Of a stretch of DNA of 64,000 nt, positions 52,801 to 61,900 are shown one piece after another. Position 1 is the stretch's first letter, and every line of letters begins with the position of its first letter. Location of the stretch: the NCBI RefSeq assembly GCF_001513955.1, contig NZ_KQ948154.1, positions 186,001-250,000 on the forward strand, read 5' to 3'. The notes beneath the pieces are model-generated. The model did no database searches. It had not been told where the DNA came from and worked only from the letters and a program-made list of their open reading frames with translations. The stretch comes from Streptomyces pseudovenezuelae. GTDB lineage: Bacteria > Actinomycetota > Actinomycetes > Streptomycetales > Streptomycetaceae. A program made the position numbers and the translations under genes.

Positions 52801-53612
52801 TCGCGCAGCTCGGCCGGGTCCATCGGGCCGACCAGCAGGCCCGCCTCCCCCAACGCGTCTGCCAACGCCCGGTGTTCGGCGCAGCGGCCGTAGAAGTCCG
52901 CCCGTACGGCGATGACGACCCGCAGCCCGCTGTCCGGCTCCCGGGCACCGAGCAGCCGGTCGAGGAACGCGCGGCGTTCGTCCGGGTCCCGGCAGAGGGT
53001 GAAGACCTCCTCGAACTGGTCGACGACGACCAGGGTGTCGCCGGTCCCCGCCGGTCGCAGCGCGTCGTCGTGGGTGCGGGCCGGGTGCGGGCCCGGAGTG
53101 AGGACGCGGATCGCGGCCAGCTCGCGCTCGGCGCGCAGGGCCGGGATCAGTCCGGCGCGCAGGAGCGAGGACTTGCCGCTCCCGGAGGGGCCGAAGACCG
53201 CGGTGAAACGCCGCTCGCGGACCCGGTGCCGCAGGGCCGTGACGAGCCGGTCGCGGCCGAAGTACCGGTCGTGGTCGTCGGGTTCGAAGCGGGCGAGGCC
53301 CTGGTAGGGCGACTCGGTGTCGTCGTCCTGGCCGGCGGCCGCCTCGCGGACCTCCCGGTCGGCCTCCTGCCAGCGGCGCTCCCACTCCCCCGGGTCGCCC
53401 CCGCAGGCCGTGGCGTAGGCCAGGGCCACCTGGAGCGAGGGCAGGTGCTCGCCGGCCGCGGCCTGGGAGAGCGCGGTCACGGAGAAGTGCGCCCGGCGGG
53501 CGAGTTCGCGATAGGTGGGGCCGCCGGCCTCTTGGCGGAGCTTGCGGAGGGCGTACGCGAACCTCGGGACCGGTCCGGCGGCCGGATCGACCGGGGTCTC
53601 CCGACGGCCCAT
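49863..53612 (-). CDS. HTH-STAND ATPase with C-terminal WD40 repeats
   Basis: 1249-aa multidomain signalling protein. Residues ~16-78 are an XRE-type HTH (YRELARRAHFSVTALSQAAAGEHLPS). A STAND-type NTPase follows with Walker A GPSGSGKSS at 141-149 and Walker B LVVVDQFEE at 194-202, then a helical region (~250-490), one membrane helix (~508-527) and a long WD40-repeat half (FAPDGSRLAVGDVLGRVTLWDG, FSRDGRTLAVAGSAGRLQLWD and similar blades) likely forming a sensor propeller. ATG start. Family members are common in streptomycetes; STAND ATPases elsewhere act in signalling, antiphage defence and regulated assembly. The trigger is unknown. Convergent with YceI, divergent from the GT87-like gene. Confidence 0.9.
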   Translation of the reverse strand: MGRRETPVDPAAGPVPRFAYALRKLRQEAGGPTYRELARRAHFSVTALSQAAAGEHLPSLQVALAYATACGGDPGEWERRWQEADREVREAAAGQDDDTESPYQGLARFEPDDHDRYFGRDRLVTALRHRVRERRFTAVFGPSGSGKSSLLRAGLIPALRAERELAAIRVLTPGPHPARTHDDALRPAGTGDTLVVVDQFEEVFTLCRDPDERRAFLDRLLGAREPDSGLRVVIAVRADFYGRCAEHRALADALGEAGLLVGPMDPAELREVIVRPAQSAGHIVERTLTARLVDEIADEPGALPLLSHVLRETWRRRRGRALTEEAYEAAGGVHGAIAQSAEKVWADLSPEHADLARLVLLRLITPGEGSQDTRRPVDRAELDFTGPAAGPTPAADVSLVLDRLARARLVTLDHGTVDLAHEALITAWPRLSGWIDEEREQLRVHRRLTEAARTWEDLGRDPGALYRGTRLAAAREQLAGATLTPHEEAFLTASGAAHRGERRRRRGLVGALATLLVLALVAGAAAWQQNRTSDRRRVEAEARRVAAVADGMRFSDPRTAMRLSVAAARLADTTETRSTLIGAMAQRDEDVFAVPGADAGFEGSGNDVHRLTADGRSVVSVTADRVRIWDLRTRRLTLSAKGPGKLMDGVPAAVGPDGLTLALLAEDRVELWDVRSGRVTRTLPGVDAMQTPFAFTARALVAVDWDDGGVRAYDPRGGRPALRIPEPDGGVDGLAASPDGRWLALCTGGHALELWDLTHRRKVSAPWTATARAAQCRDHALEFTPDSRTLTVASADGIHGWDLRTGRASPSFKGDGLTQVWPGGDGTFLVGTGPHRLVVVRADRPQVPVLSRRIVADTWEDVAYDRSAGVVRYLGGSTTVVRSLALGAAATTRPQRPVAYRAQLSDDGRVLARSVGTGGERRVQVLDTREARVVFEPPTPPCSGTQLCADLMALSGDGRYLAIGRNPYHPEARTRPAGSRITVWDLRARRVRATVVIGAAADGSLAADGLALDTHGRTLLVYRSLERPTVELWDVGRHQRVRTVRSVRPGDVVTSASEGVGLALRSDGAALVTQEGLVADLRAGRMEPRVLGEDLTTTAAFAPDGSRLAVGDVLGRVTLWDGTARARLGVLDGTTSDPTTDATGAVTALAFSRDGRTLAVAGSAGRLQLWDLASQRLLGTTLPTAGDETHALTFGADGTLYASGAHIPLLRYDVNPRQLITEVCERAGSGLSEAVWKRYLPDVPYRRTC

Positions 53613-53864
53613 GTGCGCTCCGACTCCCCCGTGTCCGCCCGCGCCCCGTGCCGTGGACGCGTGTTCGCCGCCGCCACCCTAAGGAACGCCCCGGACCGGC
53701 CGCAAGGTTCCGCAGCCCCGCCACCAGGCACTTTGTTTTGTTCACAGTGGCGTGCGGTGGCTGCTGAACAACGCGCCGGGCGCTGGACTCGTGGTCACGG
53801 GCCTCGTTCCGGGGGCCGGTACCGCAGCGCGCGGTCCCCGCGCACCGACGCCACGAGAGACGAC

Positions 53865-55190
53865 ATGACCCTCACGAAGGGGGCGGCGACCTCGCCCCCG
53901 CGCACTGCCCGAGGTGTCCTCACGGGGGTGGGACACCTCGGGCAGGCCTCCCCGTTCGCACCGCCCGGGCGGCGCTTCTGCCTCGCGCGCCGGGCCTGGG
54001 CCCACTGGCTCGGGTGCGCGGGGTTCGCGCTGCTCCTGGCGACGACGACGGAGCTGGGCCCGCACCGGGTCTGGGGTGCCTGCGCGGCGGCCGGATACGG
54101 TACGGCGGCGCTGCTCGCCACGCGCGACTCGCGCACCTGCAGACGTGCCGCACTGACGGCCGCGCTCCTCGGGGCGGTCGTGGTGCCGCTGGTGGTGCTC
54201 GTCGTCTCGGGGGCGGCCCAGTCGGAGGTCGGTGTCGTCGAGCGTTCGGGCGCGCTGTTGCTGCACACGGGCAGCCCCTATCTGCCGCATCCGGCCCACA
54301 CCGTGGACTACGACCCGTATCTGCCCGGGATGGCGCTCTTCGGCGTCCCTCGCGCTCTCTTCGGTGACGGTCCGCTCACCGACGCCCGCGTCTGGTTCTG
54401 CCTCACCTTCGTGGTCTGCATGTTCTTCGCCGGGCGGCGACCGGCCGGGGGCCCTGGGCCGACACCGGTGAGCGCGGTGGCGCTGCTCGCCGCCTTCCCC
54501 GCGGTGGCGCTGCCGCTGGCCGTCGGCGGGGTGGACCTGCCGGTGGTGGGGCTGATGTGCCTGAGCCTGGCGCTGGCGGGCCGGGGCGGCTCGGGAACGG
54601 CGGCCGGCGTGGCGATGGGCGCGGCGGCCGCGCTGAAGTGGACGGCGTGGCCGCTGCTGCCGGTGGGGCTGGTCCTGCTCGCGGTCACGGCGGGCCGCCG
54701 CACGGCGCTGCGGGCGGCTCTGGTCGCGCTGTCGGTGGCGGCCTCGGCCGTCGTGCCCGTCGCGCTCGCCGGCCCGCGCGCCTTCGTCGAGCACGTGGTG
54801 CTCTTCCCGCTCGGTGCGGGCGGTGTCCGCTCGCCGGCGGCCAGCCCGCTCCCGGGCCGTCTGCTCGCCGTGCACGTCCCGGGCGGCGCCGCCCTCGCGA
54901 CGGCCGCGCTGGTGACCGCAGCGCTGGGGGTGACGCTCTCGCTGCTGATACGGCCGCCCCGTACCGTCCGTGCGGCGGCGGACCGGCTGGCGGTCGGTCT
55001 GGGGCTCGCCATCTGCCTGATCCCGGCGACCCGCTTCGGCTATCTCGTCCTGCCGCTGGTCCTCGCGGGCTGGTTCCGGTACACGTCGAAAACCGGTGGC
55101 TCTGCCTCCGCGGGCCCGGTCAGCCTGCCTCCGTGTCCAGTCCCGAGGCGTCCAGAATCCGGCCACCGGCTTTCCGGTGGCCGACGGTGA
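53865..55190 (+). CDS. Polytopic membrane glycosyltransferase (GT87/DUF2029-like)
   Basis: 441-aa integral membrane protein with about nine to eleven hydrophobic helices. The segment after the second helix pair, GSPYLPHPAHTVDYDPYLPGMALFG, resembles the substrate loop of lipid-linked mannosyl/arabinosyl transferases of the GT87 type. The ATG at 53865-53867 with GAGAGACGA upstream is chosen; the open frame running back to 51108 is only the antisense of the STAND gene. Its last ~20 codons carry a 10-bp hairpin (55160-55183) that may serve as terminator. Expected substrate is a polyprenyl-phosphate sugar; acceptor unknown. Confidence 0.82.
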   Translation: MTLTKGAATSPPRTARGVLTGVGHLGQASPFAPPGRRFCLARRAWAHWLGCAGFALLLATTTELGPHRVWGACAAAGYGTAALLATRDSRTCRRAALTAALLGAVVVPLVVLVVSGAAQSEVGVVERSGALLLHTGSPYLPHPAHTVDYDPYLPGMALFGVPRALFGDGPLTDARVWFCLTFVVCMFFAGRRPAGGPGPTPVSAVALLAAFPAVALPLAVGGVDLPVVGLMCLSLALAGRGGSGTAAGVAMGAAAALKWTAWPLLPVGLVLLAVTAGRRTALRAALVALSVAASAVVPVALAGPRAFVEHVVLFPLGAGGVRSPAASPLPGRLLAVHVPGGAALATAALVTAALGVTLSLLIRPPRTVRAAADRLAVGLGLAICLIPATRFGYLVLPLVLAGWFRYTSKTGGSASAGPVSLPPCPVPRRPESGHRLSGGRR

Positions 55191-55291
55191 CCTCTGTCTG
55201 ACGACTCGTCATCCCCGCTGCCCGAACGGCCGGTTCGGCCTGCCGTGTCGCTGTCCGCGACGTTCACGACTTCGGGTCGCGGGGTTTCCTC

Positions 55292-56450
55292 ATGCCGTTC
55301 GCTTGTCTCTGCTGGGTGTCGCCGTGTTCGCACAGGGGACGTCCGAGTTCATGCTGTCCGGGCTGACGCCGGACATCGCCGCCGAGTTGGGCGTCTCCGT
55401 GGGGGACGCCGGATTGCTGACCTCCGCCTTCGCCGTGGGGATGGTGGTCGGGGCACCGTCGATGGTCGCGCTCGCCCGGCGCTGGTCGCGGCGGGGTGCG
55501 CTGCCGGCGTTCCTGGTCGCCTTCGTCGGCGTTCATGCCGTCGGTGCGCTGACCGACAGCTTCGAGGTGCTGCTGGTCACCCGGGTGGTGGCGGCGCTCG
55601 CCGACGCCGGTTTCCTCGCCGTCGCGCTGACGGCCGCCGTGGCCATGGTCGCGCAGGACGCCAAGGGGCGGGCCACGTCCATGCTGCTGGGCGGGGTCAC
55701 CCTCGCCTGTGTCGTCGGGGTGCCCGTGGGCGCGCTGCTGGGGCAGCTCCCGGGCCGGCGGGCGGCGTTCTGGGCGGTGGCCGCGGTGTCCGTGCCGGCG
55801 CTGGTGGCGGTGGCCCGCTCGGTTCCGGCCGGGGCCGCCGAGCGCGGCGTGCCCGCCCCCTCCCTGCGGGGTGAGCTGCGGTCGCTGCGCGGGCCACGTC
55901 TTCTGCCGGTGCTGCTGCCGGGTGCCCCGGTGAACGCGCGACCTTCTGCGCCTTCCACCTGTCTCGCGCCTCTCGTCACCGAGGTCACGGGGCTGGGCGA
56001 CCGTTGGGTGCCGGTGGTGCTCGCGCTGTTCGGTCTCGGGGCGTTCGTGGGGGTGCGGACCGGCGGGCGGTACGCCGACCGGTGTCCGCGGCTGGTCGTG
56101 GGGGCGGGCGGCGGCGCCCTGTGCCTCGGGTGGGGTGCGCTCGCGCTCGGTGCCGGGGAGCCAGTCCTCGCGTGCGGACTCGTTCTCGTGCAGGGACGCT
56201 GTCCTTCGGTGTCGGCTCCACCCTGACCTCCCAGGCGCTCTACGCGGCCCCCGGCACCCCCACCCTGGCGGGCGGCCTCGCCACCGCGGCCTTCAACATC
56301 GGTGCCGCGTGCGGCCCTTGGCTCGGCGGCACGGTGATCGACACCGGGGGCGGGTACCGGTCGGCGGTGTGGGTGAGCCCGGGGCTGGTCGCGGTGGCAC
56401 TGGCGGTCGCGGTGGCCGGTGTCCTGAACGACACCGCGACCGGCGGCTGA
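55292..56450 (+). pseudogene. Decayed chloramphenicol-type MFS exporter
   Basis: Read across frames, the gene encodes a 12-helix MFS drug exporter of the CmlR/Cml group (VAVFAQGTSEFMLSGL, SVGDAGLLTSAFAVGMVVG, LLGGVTLACVVGVPVGALLG, LSFGVGSTLTSQALYA). The reading frame is broken: the natural ATG-CCG-TTC start at 55292 is one base out of frame with the body, a compensating pair of indels scrambles about seven residues near 55935-55958, and a one-base deletion near 56192 moves the last ~85 codons to another frame. The continuous open frame covers only about 300 codons and has no good start. Likely inactive unless the sequence has errors here. Confidence 0.85.
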
Positions 56451-56595
56451 ATCGCACCCCTTGTGCGCGCGTTCACAGGATTCCCATAATCCATCGACAG
56501 ATTTGACCGGCCCATGTCAGAAATTGGGCGAATCTTTGATGCCCAGACTTGGCATGAGCTCGTCAAGCCACCCCCCACCTGGAAGAGGCATCACC

Positions 56596-57378
56596 TTGCA
56601 GAAACTCCTCACGGCCCTCAAGAGATGTCTGGCGGTCGGAGCCGCCGCGCTCGCGATCGCCAGCCTCCAGCCCGTGTCGGCCGCACAGGCCGCGCCCTCG
56701 CCCGTCGTCGGCGGCAGCCGTGCCGCGCAGGGCGAGTTCCCGTTCATGGTGCGGCTGTCCATGGGGTGCGGCGGAGCGCTGTACACCCAGCAGATCGTGC
56801 TCACCGCCGCGCACTGCGTGAACGGGACCGGGGCGAACACCGGCATCACCGCGACCGCGGGTGTCGTGGACCTCCAGTCCGGCACCGGCCGGGTGCAGGT
56901 GCGGTCGACGTACGTCTACCGGGCGCCCGGGTACAACGGCGACGGCAAGGACTGGGCGCTCATCAAGCTCGCCTCGCCGATCAACCTTCCTACGCTGAAG
57001 ATCGCGACGACCACGCAGTACAACACCGGCACCTTCACGGTCGCCGGATGGGGCGCGGCCACCGAAGGCGGGGCCCAGCAGCGGTATCTGCTGAAGGCCA
57101 CCGTGCCGTTCGTGAGCGACGCCGCCTGCCGGGGATACAGCGGGTACAGCGGGCTCATCGCCAACGAGGAGATCTGCGCGGGCTACGCCTCGGGCGGGGT
57201 CGACACCTGTCAGGGGGACTCCGGCGGGCCGATGTTCCGGCGGGACTCGGCGAACGCGTGGGTGCAGGTGGGCATCGTCAGCTGGGGCATAGGCTGCGCC
57301 CGGCCCAACGCGCCCGGTGTGTACACCGAGGTGTCCACGTTCGCCTCGGCGATCGCCTCGGCGGCCGCTTCGCTGTGA
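56596..57378 (+). CDS. Secreted trypsin-like serine protease
   Basis: 260-aa exported S1A protease. A signal peptide (residues 1-~32) and short propeptide precede the VVGG activation site at 37-40. Catalytic His73 (LTAAHC), Asp119 (KDWALIKL) and Ser209 (CQGDSGGP); Asp203 at the base of the S1 pocket gives trypsin-type Arg/Lys preference. Six cysteines sit at the S. griseus trypsin positions. The TTG at 56596-56598 has GGAAGAGG seven bases upstream and gives the usual QKLLTALKR start; the upstream open frame to 56461 is non-coding. Followed by a strong terminator. Confidence 0.93.
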   Translation: MQKLLTALKRCLAVGAAALAIASLQPVSAAQAAPSPVVGGSRAAQGEFPFMVRLSMGCGGALYTQQIVLTAAHCVNGTGANTGITATAGVVDLQSGTGRVQVRSTYVYRAPGYNGDGKDWALIKLASPINLPTLKIATTTQYNTGTFTVAGWGAATEGGAQQRYLLKATVPFVSDAACRGYSGYSGLIANEEICAGYASGGVDTCQGDSGGPMFRRDSANAWVQVGIVSWGIGCARPNAPGVYTEVSTFASAIASAAASL

Positions 57379-57399
57379 GGTGAGGCAGGACTTTCCTGG

Positions 57400-57435
57400 C
57401 CGCGGGCCCGGTGCGTCCGCGCATCGGGCCCGCGG
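57400..57435. terminator. Bidirectional terminator after the trypsin gene
   Basis: A 16-bp stem (57400-57415 with 57420-57435, one wobble) with loop TCCG between two convergent genes. Confidence 0.88.
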
Positions 57436-57470
57436 TGTTCGCCCCCGGGCCGGATCACGCGGACCTCCGC

Positions 57471-58856
57471 TCAGAAGCCGCCGCCCCCGAAGTCCCCTCC
57501 CCCGCCGCCGAAATCGCCCCCGCCCCCGAAGTCCCCGCCGCCTCCGAAGTCGCCGAAGTCCCCGGAGTCGAAGTCCGAGCCGGACAGGTCGCCGCCCCCG
57601 TAGCCGCCGCCGAAGTCGCCGTAGCCGGAGCCGTAGTCGGCCGCGTAGGCGGGTGTGGCCATCATGCTGCCGAGGACCGTGCCGACCAGCAGGCCGGGCA
57701 GCAGGCCGCCGCCGAAGTAGCCGCCGGCCCAGGGGCCGTAGGCCGGGCCCGCGTCCCAGTAGGGGCGGCGGCCCTGGTCGGTGTCGACCTCGCGCATGAC
57801 CGGGTCGCGGCCGTCGGCGAGGCGGGTGGCGTCCGCGGCGCAGACCGGGACCTCGCGCGGGGCGCCGCCCGGCGGTGTCCATGCGGCGTCGGTGACGGAG
57901 GGGCCGTGGCGGGGGTCGAAGAAGCAGGGGGCCCGGCGCTCGGGAAGCGGCCGGCCCTCGCGGCGCGCCGCGAGCTGGGCCAGGGAGAACCGGCCGTCCT
58001 CCAGGGCCTGGGTGACCGCCCGCACGTCCTCAGGTCGGGTGGCCGCCCCCATGAGTGTCTTCGCCTGCTCGTACGCGTCCAGCGCCCGCTCGTAGTCCGC
58101 GCGCATCGTGTCGTCGGCGCCCGCCTCGGCCGGATGGAAGTCCAGCCGGTCCAGCTCCTCGCCGAAGGCCGTGATGTCCTCGTCGACCACCACCCGCAGC
58201 TTCTCCAGCGCGGCCCGCTGCTCTTCCGCGTGCCGGCGCCGGTTGCGGCGCACCAGCGTGTACGCGCCCGCGCCGCCCGCCACGAGCACCGCGCCGACCG
58301 TGATCAGTGCCGTGCTCGACACCCCGCCGCCGTCGTCCGCGGAGTGCCAGGTGGACGGGGCCGAGCCACCCATGTTGGTGACCGCGGCGGCGGTGAAGTC
58401 GGTCAGCTGGGCGCGGGTGTCCTCGCCCCGGACGGTCGTGACCAGGTTCCGTACGGCCGCCTTCGGCAGGACCGAGGAGTCGGCGCGGGCGTCGAAGGCG
58501 TCACCGAGGCGGACCGCGTAGACGCCGGTGATGCCGGTCGCCGTGCGCAGCTTGGTGAACAGGTCCTGCTTCGGGTAGTCGGCGGGCAGCACCGCGACGA
58601 ACAGCGGCTTGTCGGCCTTCGTGATCCGGTCCGCCAGCGCGTCCGCGTCCTTGGCGGACAGCTGGGCCGCGGCGGCCGGATCGACGTAGACCGGACTCCT
58701 GCGCAGGGCCTGGCCGATCTCCGAGACGCTCGTGGTGCTCTGCGCCGACGCGGGCGGGGCGGTCGTCGCCAGGGCGGCCAGGGCCGCGAGCACCAGGGCG
58801 AGCAGCAGCCCCGGAAGGCTTCGGGTCCGTACGACGGCCTGCGCGATGGCCTTCAT
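57471..58856 (-). CDS. Exported membrane protein with Gly-Asp-Phe-rich tail
   Basis: 461 aa. Signal peptide (~1-39), an extracellular TPM-like domain (residues ~45-170; VSEIGQALRRSPVYVDPAAAAQLSAKD, KPLFVAVLPADYPKQDLF, GVYAVRLGDAF), one membrane helix (~190-207), a cytoplasmic coiled-coil/helical part, a second hydrophobic patch (LLPGLLVGTVLGSMM) and a tail of GDFGGGG repeats ending GGGGF. Similar Gly-rich tails close many streptomycete TPM-domain proteins. ATG start. Function unknown; the location suggests an envelope role. Confidence 0.8.
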   Translation of the reverse strand: MKAIAQAVVRTRSLPGLLLALVLAALAALATTAPPASAQSTTSVSEIGQALRRSPVYVDPAAAAQLSAKDADALADRITKADKPLFVAVLPADYPKQDLFTKLRTATGITGVYAVRLGDAFDARADSSVLPKAAVRNLVTTVRGEDTRAQLTDFTAAAVTNMGGSAPSTWHSADDGGGVSSTALITVGAVLVAGGAGAYTLVRRNRRRHAEEQRAALEKLRVVVDEDITAFGEELDRLDFHPAEAGADDTMRADYERALDAYEQAKTLMGAATRPEDVRAVTQALEDGRFSLAQLAARREGRPLPERRAPCFFDPRHGPSVTDAAWTPPGGAPREVPVCAADATRLADGRDPVMREVDTDQGRRPYWDAGPAYGPWAGGYFGGGLLPGLLVGTVLGSMMATPAYAADYGSGYGDFGGGYGGGDLSGSDFDSGDFGDFGGGGDFGGGGDFGGGGGDFGGGGF

Positions 58857-58906
58857 ACCTCGACGCTACCCGAAGCCCCCCGAAAGCGACCTCTCCGGCC
58901 GCCCCG

Positions 58907-61900
58907 TCAGGCCGCCCGGTACGCCTGCGTCAGCTTCCGCACCGCCTCTCCGTAGCGCCCGGTCAGCAGGAGGTGCTCGGCGTCGGCGAAGGGCGCCGCG
59001 ACGGCGGCCGTCATGCGCGGGCCCGCCTTCTGCTGGACGATCAGCCGGGCCTTCTCGACGAGCGCGCGGCCCCTGTCGTCGGCACCGGCCCGCTCGGCCG
59101 CCCCGGCCGCGGCCCCGAGCGCCGTGAGCGTGGCCACCCCGCCCTCCGGGACCTTGGTGAGGGTGGTCAGGCCCCAGCCGTAGGGGAACTGCGGGTCGTA
59201 CGTCGGGTCGCCCACGTTGATCGGCAGCTGGGCCTCGGACCTGGGCCAGGTGACGGGCAGCCGGCCGGTGAAGGCCCGCCTGCCGTAGAGGACGTCCGCG
59301 ACACCGTCGCCCTCCGTGCCCGGCAGCCAGGAGGCGACCAGGGCGTCGATGCCGCCGAGCCGGTCGCCGATGAGCTGCGGCCGCCCGGAGACGATCAGCA
59401 CCGCGCACTTCATGGCCGCGCACACCTTGTCCACGGCGGCCCGGTCGGCCGCGGACAGCTCCAGGTCGTTGCCGTTGCCGACGTCTCCGACGCCCTCGGC
59501 GTACGGGGCCTCGCCGACGACGACCACACCGACGTCGTGGCCGGCGGTCGGGGCGGAGGCGTCCTTGGAGTACGTCAGCTGCGCGGAGTTCCTGCGTATC
59601 GCCTCCAGGATCGTCGTGCCGGGGGTGATGTCGCCGGAGGCGCCCTGCCAGGTGACGGTCCAGCCGCCGCTCTGGTTGCCGATGTCGTCGGCGTTCGACC
59701 CGGCGACGTACACCTTCTGCGACTTCTTCAGCGGCAGCACGCCCCCGGAGTTCTTCAGCAGCACCTGCGACTCGGCGGCCGCCTGTCGGGCCACGGCCCG
59801 GTGTCCGGCGGAACCGATCTTCGAGGCGCCGCTCGTGTCGGCGTACGGCTTCTCGAAGAGCCCGAGCTTGAACTTCTGGGTGAGGATGCGCGACACGGCG
59901 TCGTCGATCCTCTTCTCGCTGACCCGCCCGGCCCGCACCTCCGCCACGAGCGCGGTGTGGAAGTCCTTGTAGGCGTAGGGGGCCATGACCATGTCGACGC
60001 CGGCGTTGACGGAGGTCCGGACGTCCGAGGCGTAGTCGCCGGGGATCTGGTCGATGCCGTTCCAGTCGCTGATGACGAAGCCGTCGAAGCCGAGCTTGTC
60101 CTTCAGGACCCCGTTGATCATGTCGGCGCGGGCGTGCATCTTCACCGGGCCCCGGCCGTCACCGACGATGTCGAGCGAGGAGTACGACGGCATGACCGTG
60201 CCGACGCCCCGGTCCACGGCCGTCCGGTAGGGGGCGAGGTGGATCGCCTCCAGCTGCTGTCGGGTGACCGTGGTGACGCCCTGGTCGATGGTGTAGGTGC
60301 CGGTGGTGGAGGAGCCGTACGCGGTGCCGCCGTCGCCGACGAAGTGCTTGGCGGTGGCGAGGACCTTGTCGTCGTCCTTCAGGTCCCGTCCGTCGCGGGC
60401 GCCCTGGAGGCCCTGGACGACCGTCTCCATGGACTCGACGAGGGCCGGGTCCTCGCCGAAGGACTCGTAGGAACGGCCCCAGCGTTCGTCCCGGGTGACG
60501 CAGAGGCAGGGCGCGAAGTCCCAGGGGATGCCGGTGGCACGGACCTCGGCGGCGGTCACGGCCCCTGTCCGCTGGGCCAGTGCGGGATCGCGGGTCGCGC
60601 CGATGCCGATGTTGTGCGGCATGACGGTGGCGCCGACCAGGTTGTTGTGGCCGTGGACGGCGTCGACGCCGTAGACGAGCGGGATCTGGAACCGGGTGGC
60701 CCGCGCCCGGAGCTGGAAGGAGTCGATCATCTTCGCCCAGGCCGCGGGGGTGTTGGGCGTGGGTGTGGAGCCGCCGCCGGAGAGCAGCGAGCCGAGGTCG
60801 TCGGCGGTGATGTCGGCACCGGTCCCGACGGCGCCGCGCTCGGCCTGCGTCATCTGGCCGGTCTTCTCCGCGAGGGACATGCGGGACAGGAGGTCGGCGA
60901 CCCGTTTGCGCACGGGGAGCTTGCTGTTCAGATACGGCAGCCCGTGCGCGTCGATGACGACCTGCGGGGTCTCGGCGGGGGCCTTGGCGCCGGTGACGGT
61001 GAGCTTGAGGGGGACGGTCTCGGCGGCCTCGGCGGCCGTCTTGTCCTTGAGGGTGTGCACCCGCACGGTCCGGGTGGTGCCGGAGGCGGTGCCCGCGGGG
61101 AAGGTGAACTCGCCCTTGAGGGGGGTGTAGTCGGAGGTCGACGCGGAGCCGCCGGTGGTCTCGTAGGCGACGGTCACGGGCTCGTCGATCGGCGCGGAGC
61201 CGGTGGTGGCGAGGGTGACCTTCACGGTGGCCGTGCCGCCCTCCTTCACCGGGTACACGGCGGAGTCGGTGAGCACCGAGGCACGCAGCGACTGGTCGGC
61301 TCTGCCGTACAACTCGACGCCGTCCATGGCGAATTGACCTGGTGCGCCGACGGGGAGGGTGACGGCGTACCCCCACATCTGCGTCAGTCCCAGGACGTGG
61401 TCGATGCCTCCGACGGGCTGGTAGTCGGTGCGGTACGCGAAGTCCGTGAAGGGGATCTCGATCTGCTTCCAGCCGGTGAAGTCGTCGGTGAAGGACGTCG
61501 TCCACAGCTCGGAGGCCTCGCCGTTGGCACCGCCGTCCTTGAGTTCGAGGGCGACCTTCTTGCCGTTGTCCTGTCCCTCCCACCACAGGCGGATGCCCCG
61601 GTGGGCGGACCAGTCGTGGGCGGGTTCGGCGAAGGCGAAGTCGTGCGTGAAGCCGCCGTAGCCGCTGATGTCGTAGGTGCCGGAGAGGACCTGGTCGCCC
61701 TCGGGAGCGTCATCCCGGCTGCTCAGCCGCAGAGTTGGCGGGTCGTCGGTGTCACTGCCCCAGGTGAAGAGGCCGCCTGCCGGCGGGTTCGCGAAGGGGA
61801 CTTCGCCCTCGAAGCGGTCGACGGGGACCGGGGGCGGATCGTCGGCCGCGCGGGCGACGGCCAGCGGCAGCAGGGAGGTGAGCAGGGCGGCGGAGACGAG

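Noticed and set aside
49834..53745. 1303-codon frame overlapping the STAND gene on the same strand
   Set aside because: Arg/Pro/Gly-rich out-of-frame shadow; the 1249-aa frame has the Walker motifs and WD40 repeats.
51108..53864. N-terminal 919 codons of the frame that contains the GT87-like gene
   Set aside because: They are antisense to the STAND gene; coding signals begin at the ATG at 53865.
57471..57620. Direct repeats at the 5' edge of the TPM-like gene
   Set aside because: They encode the GDFGGGG protein tail; not an independent DNA element.
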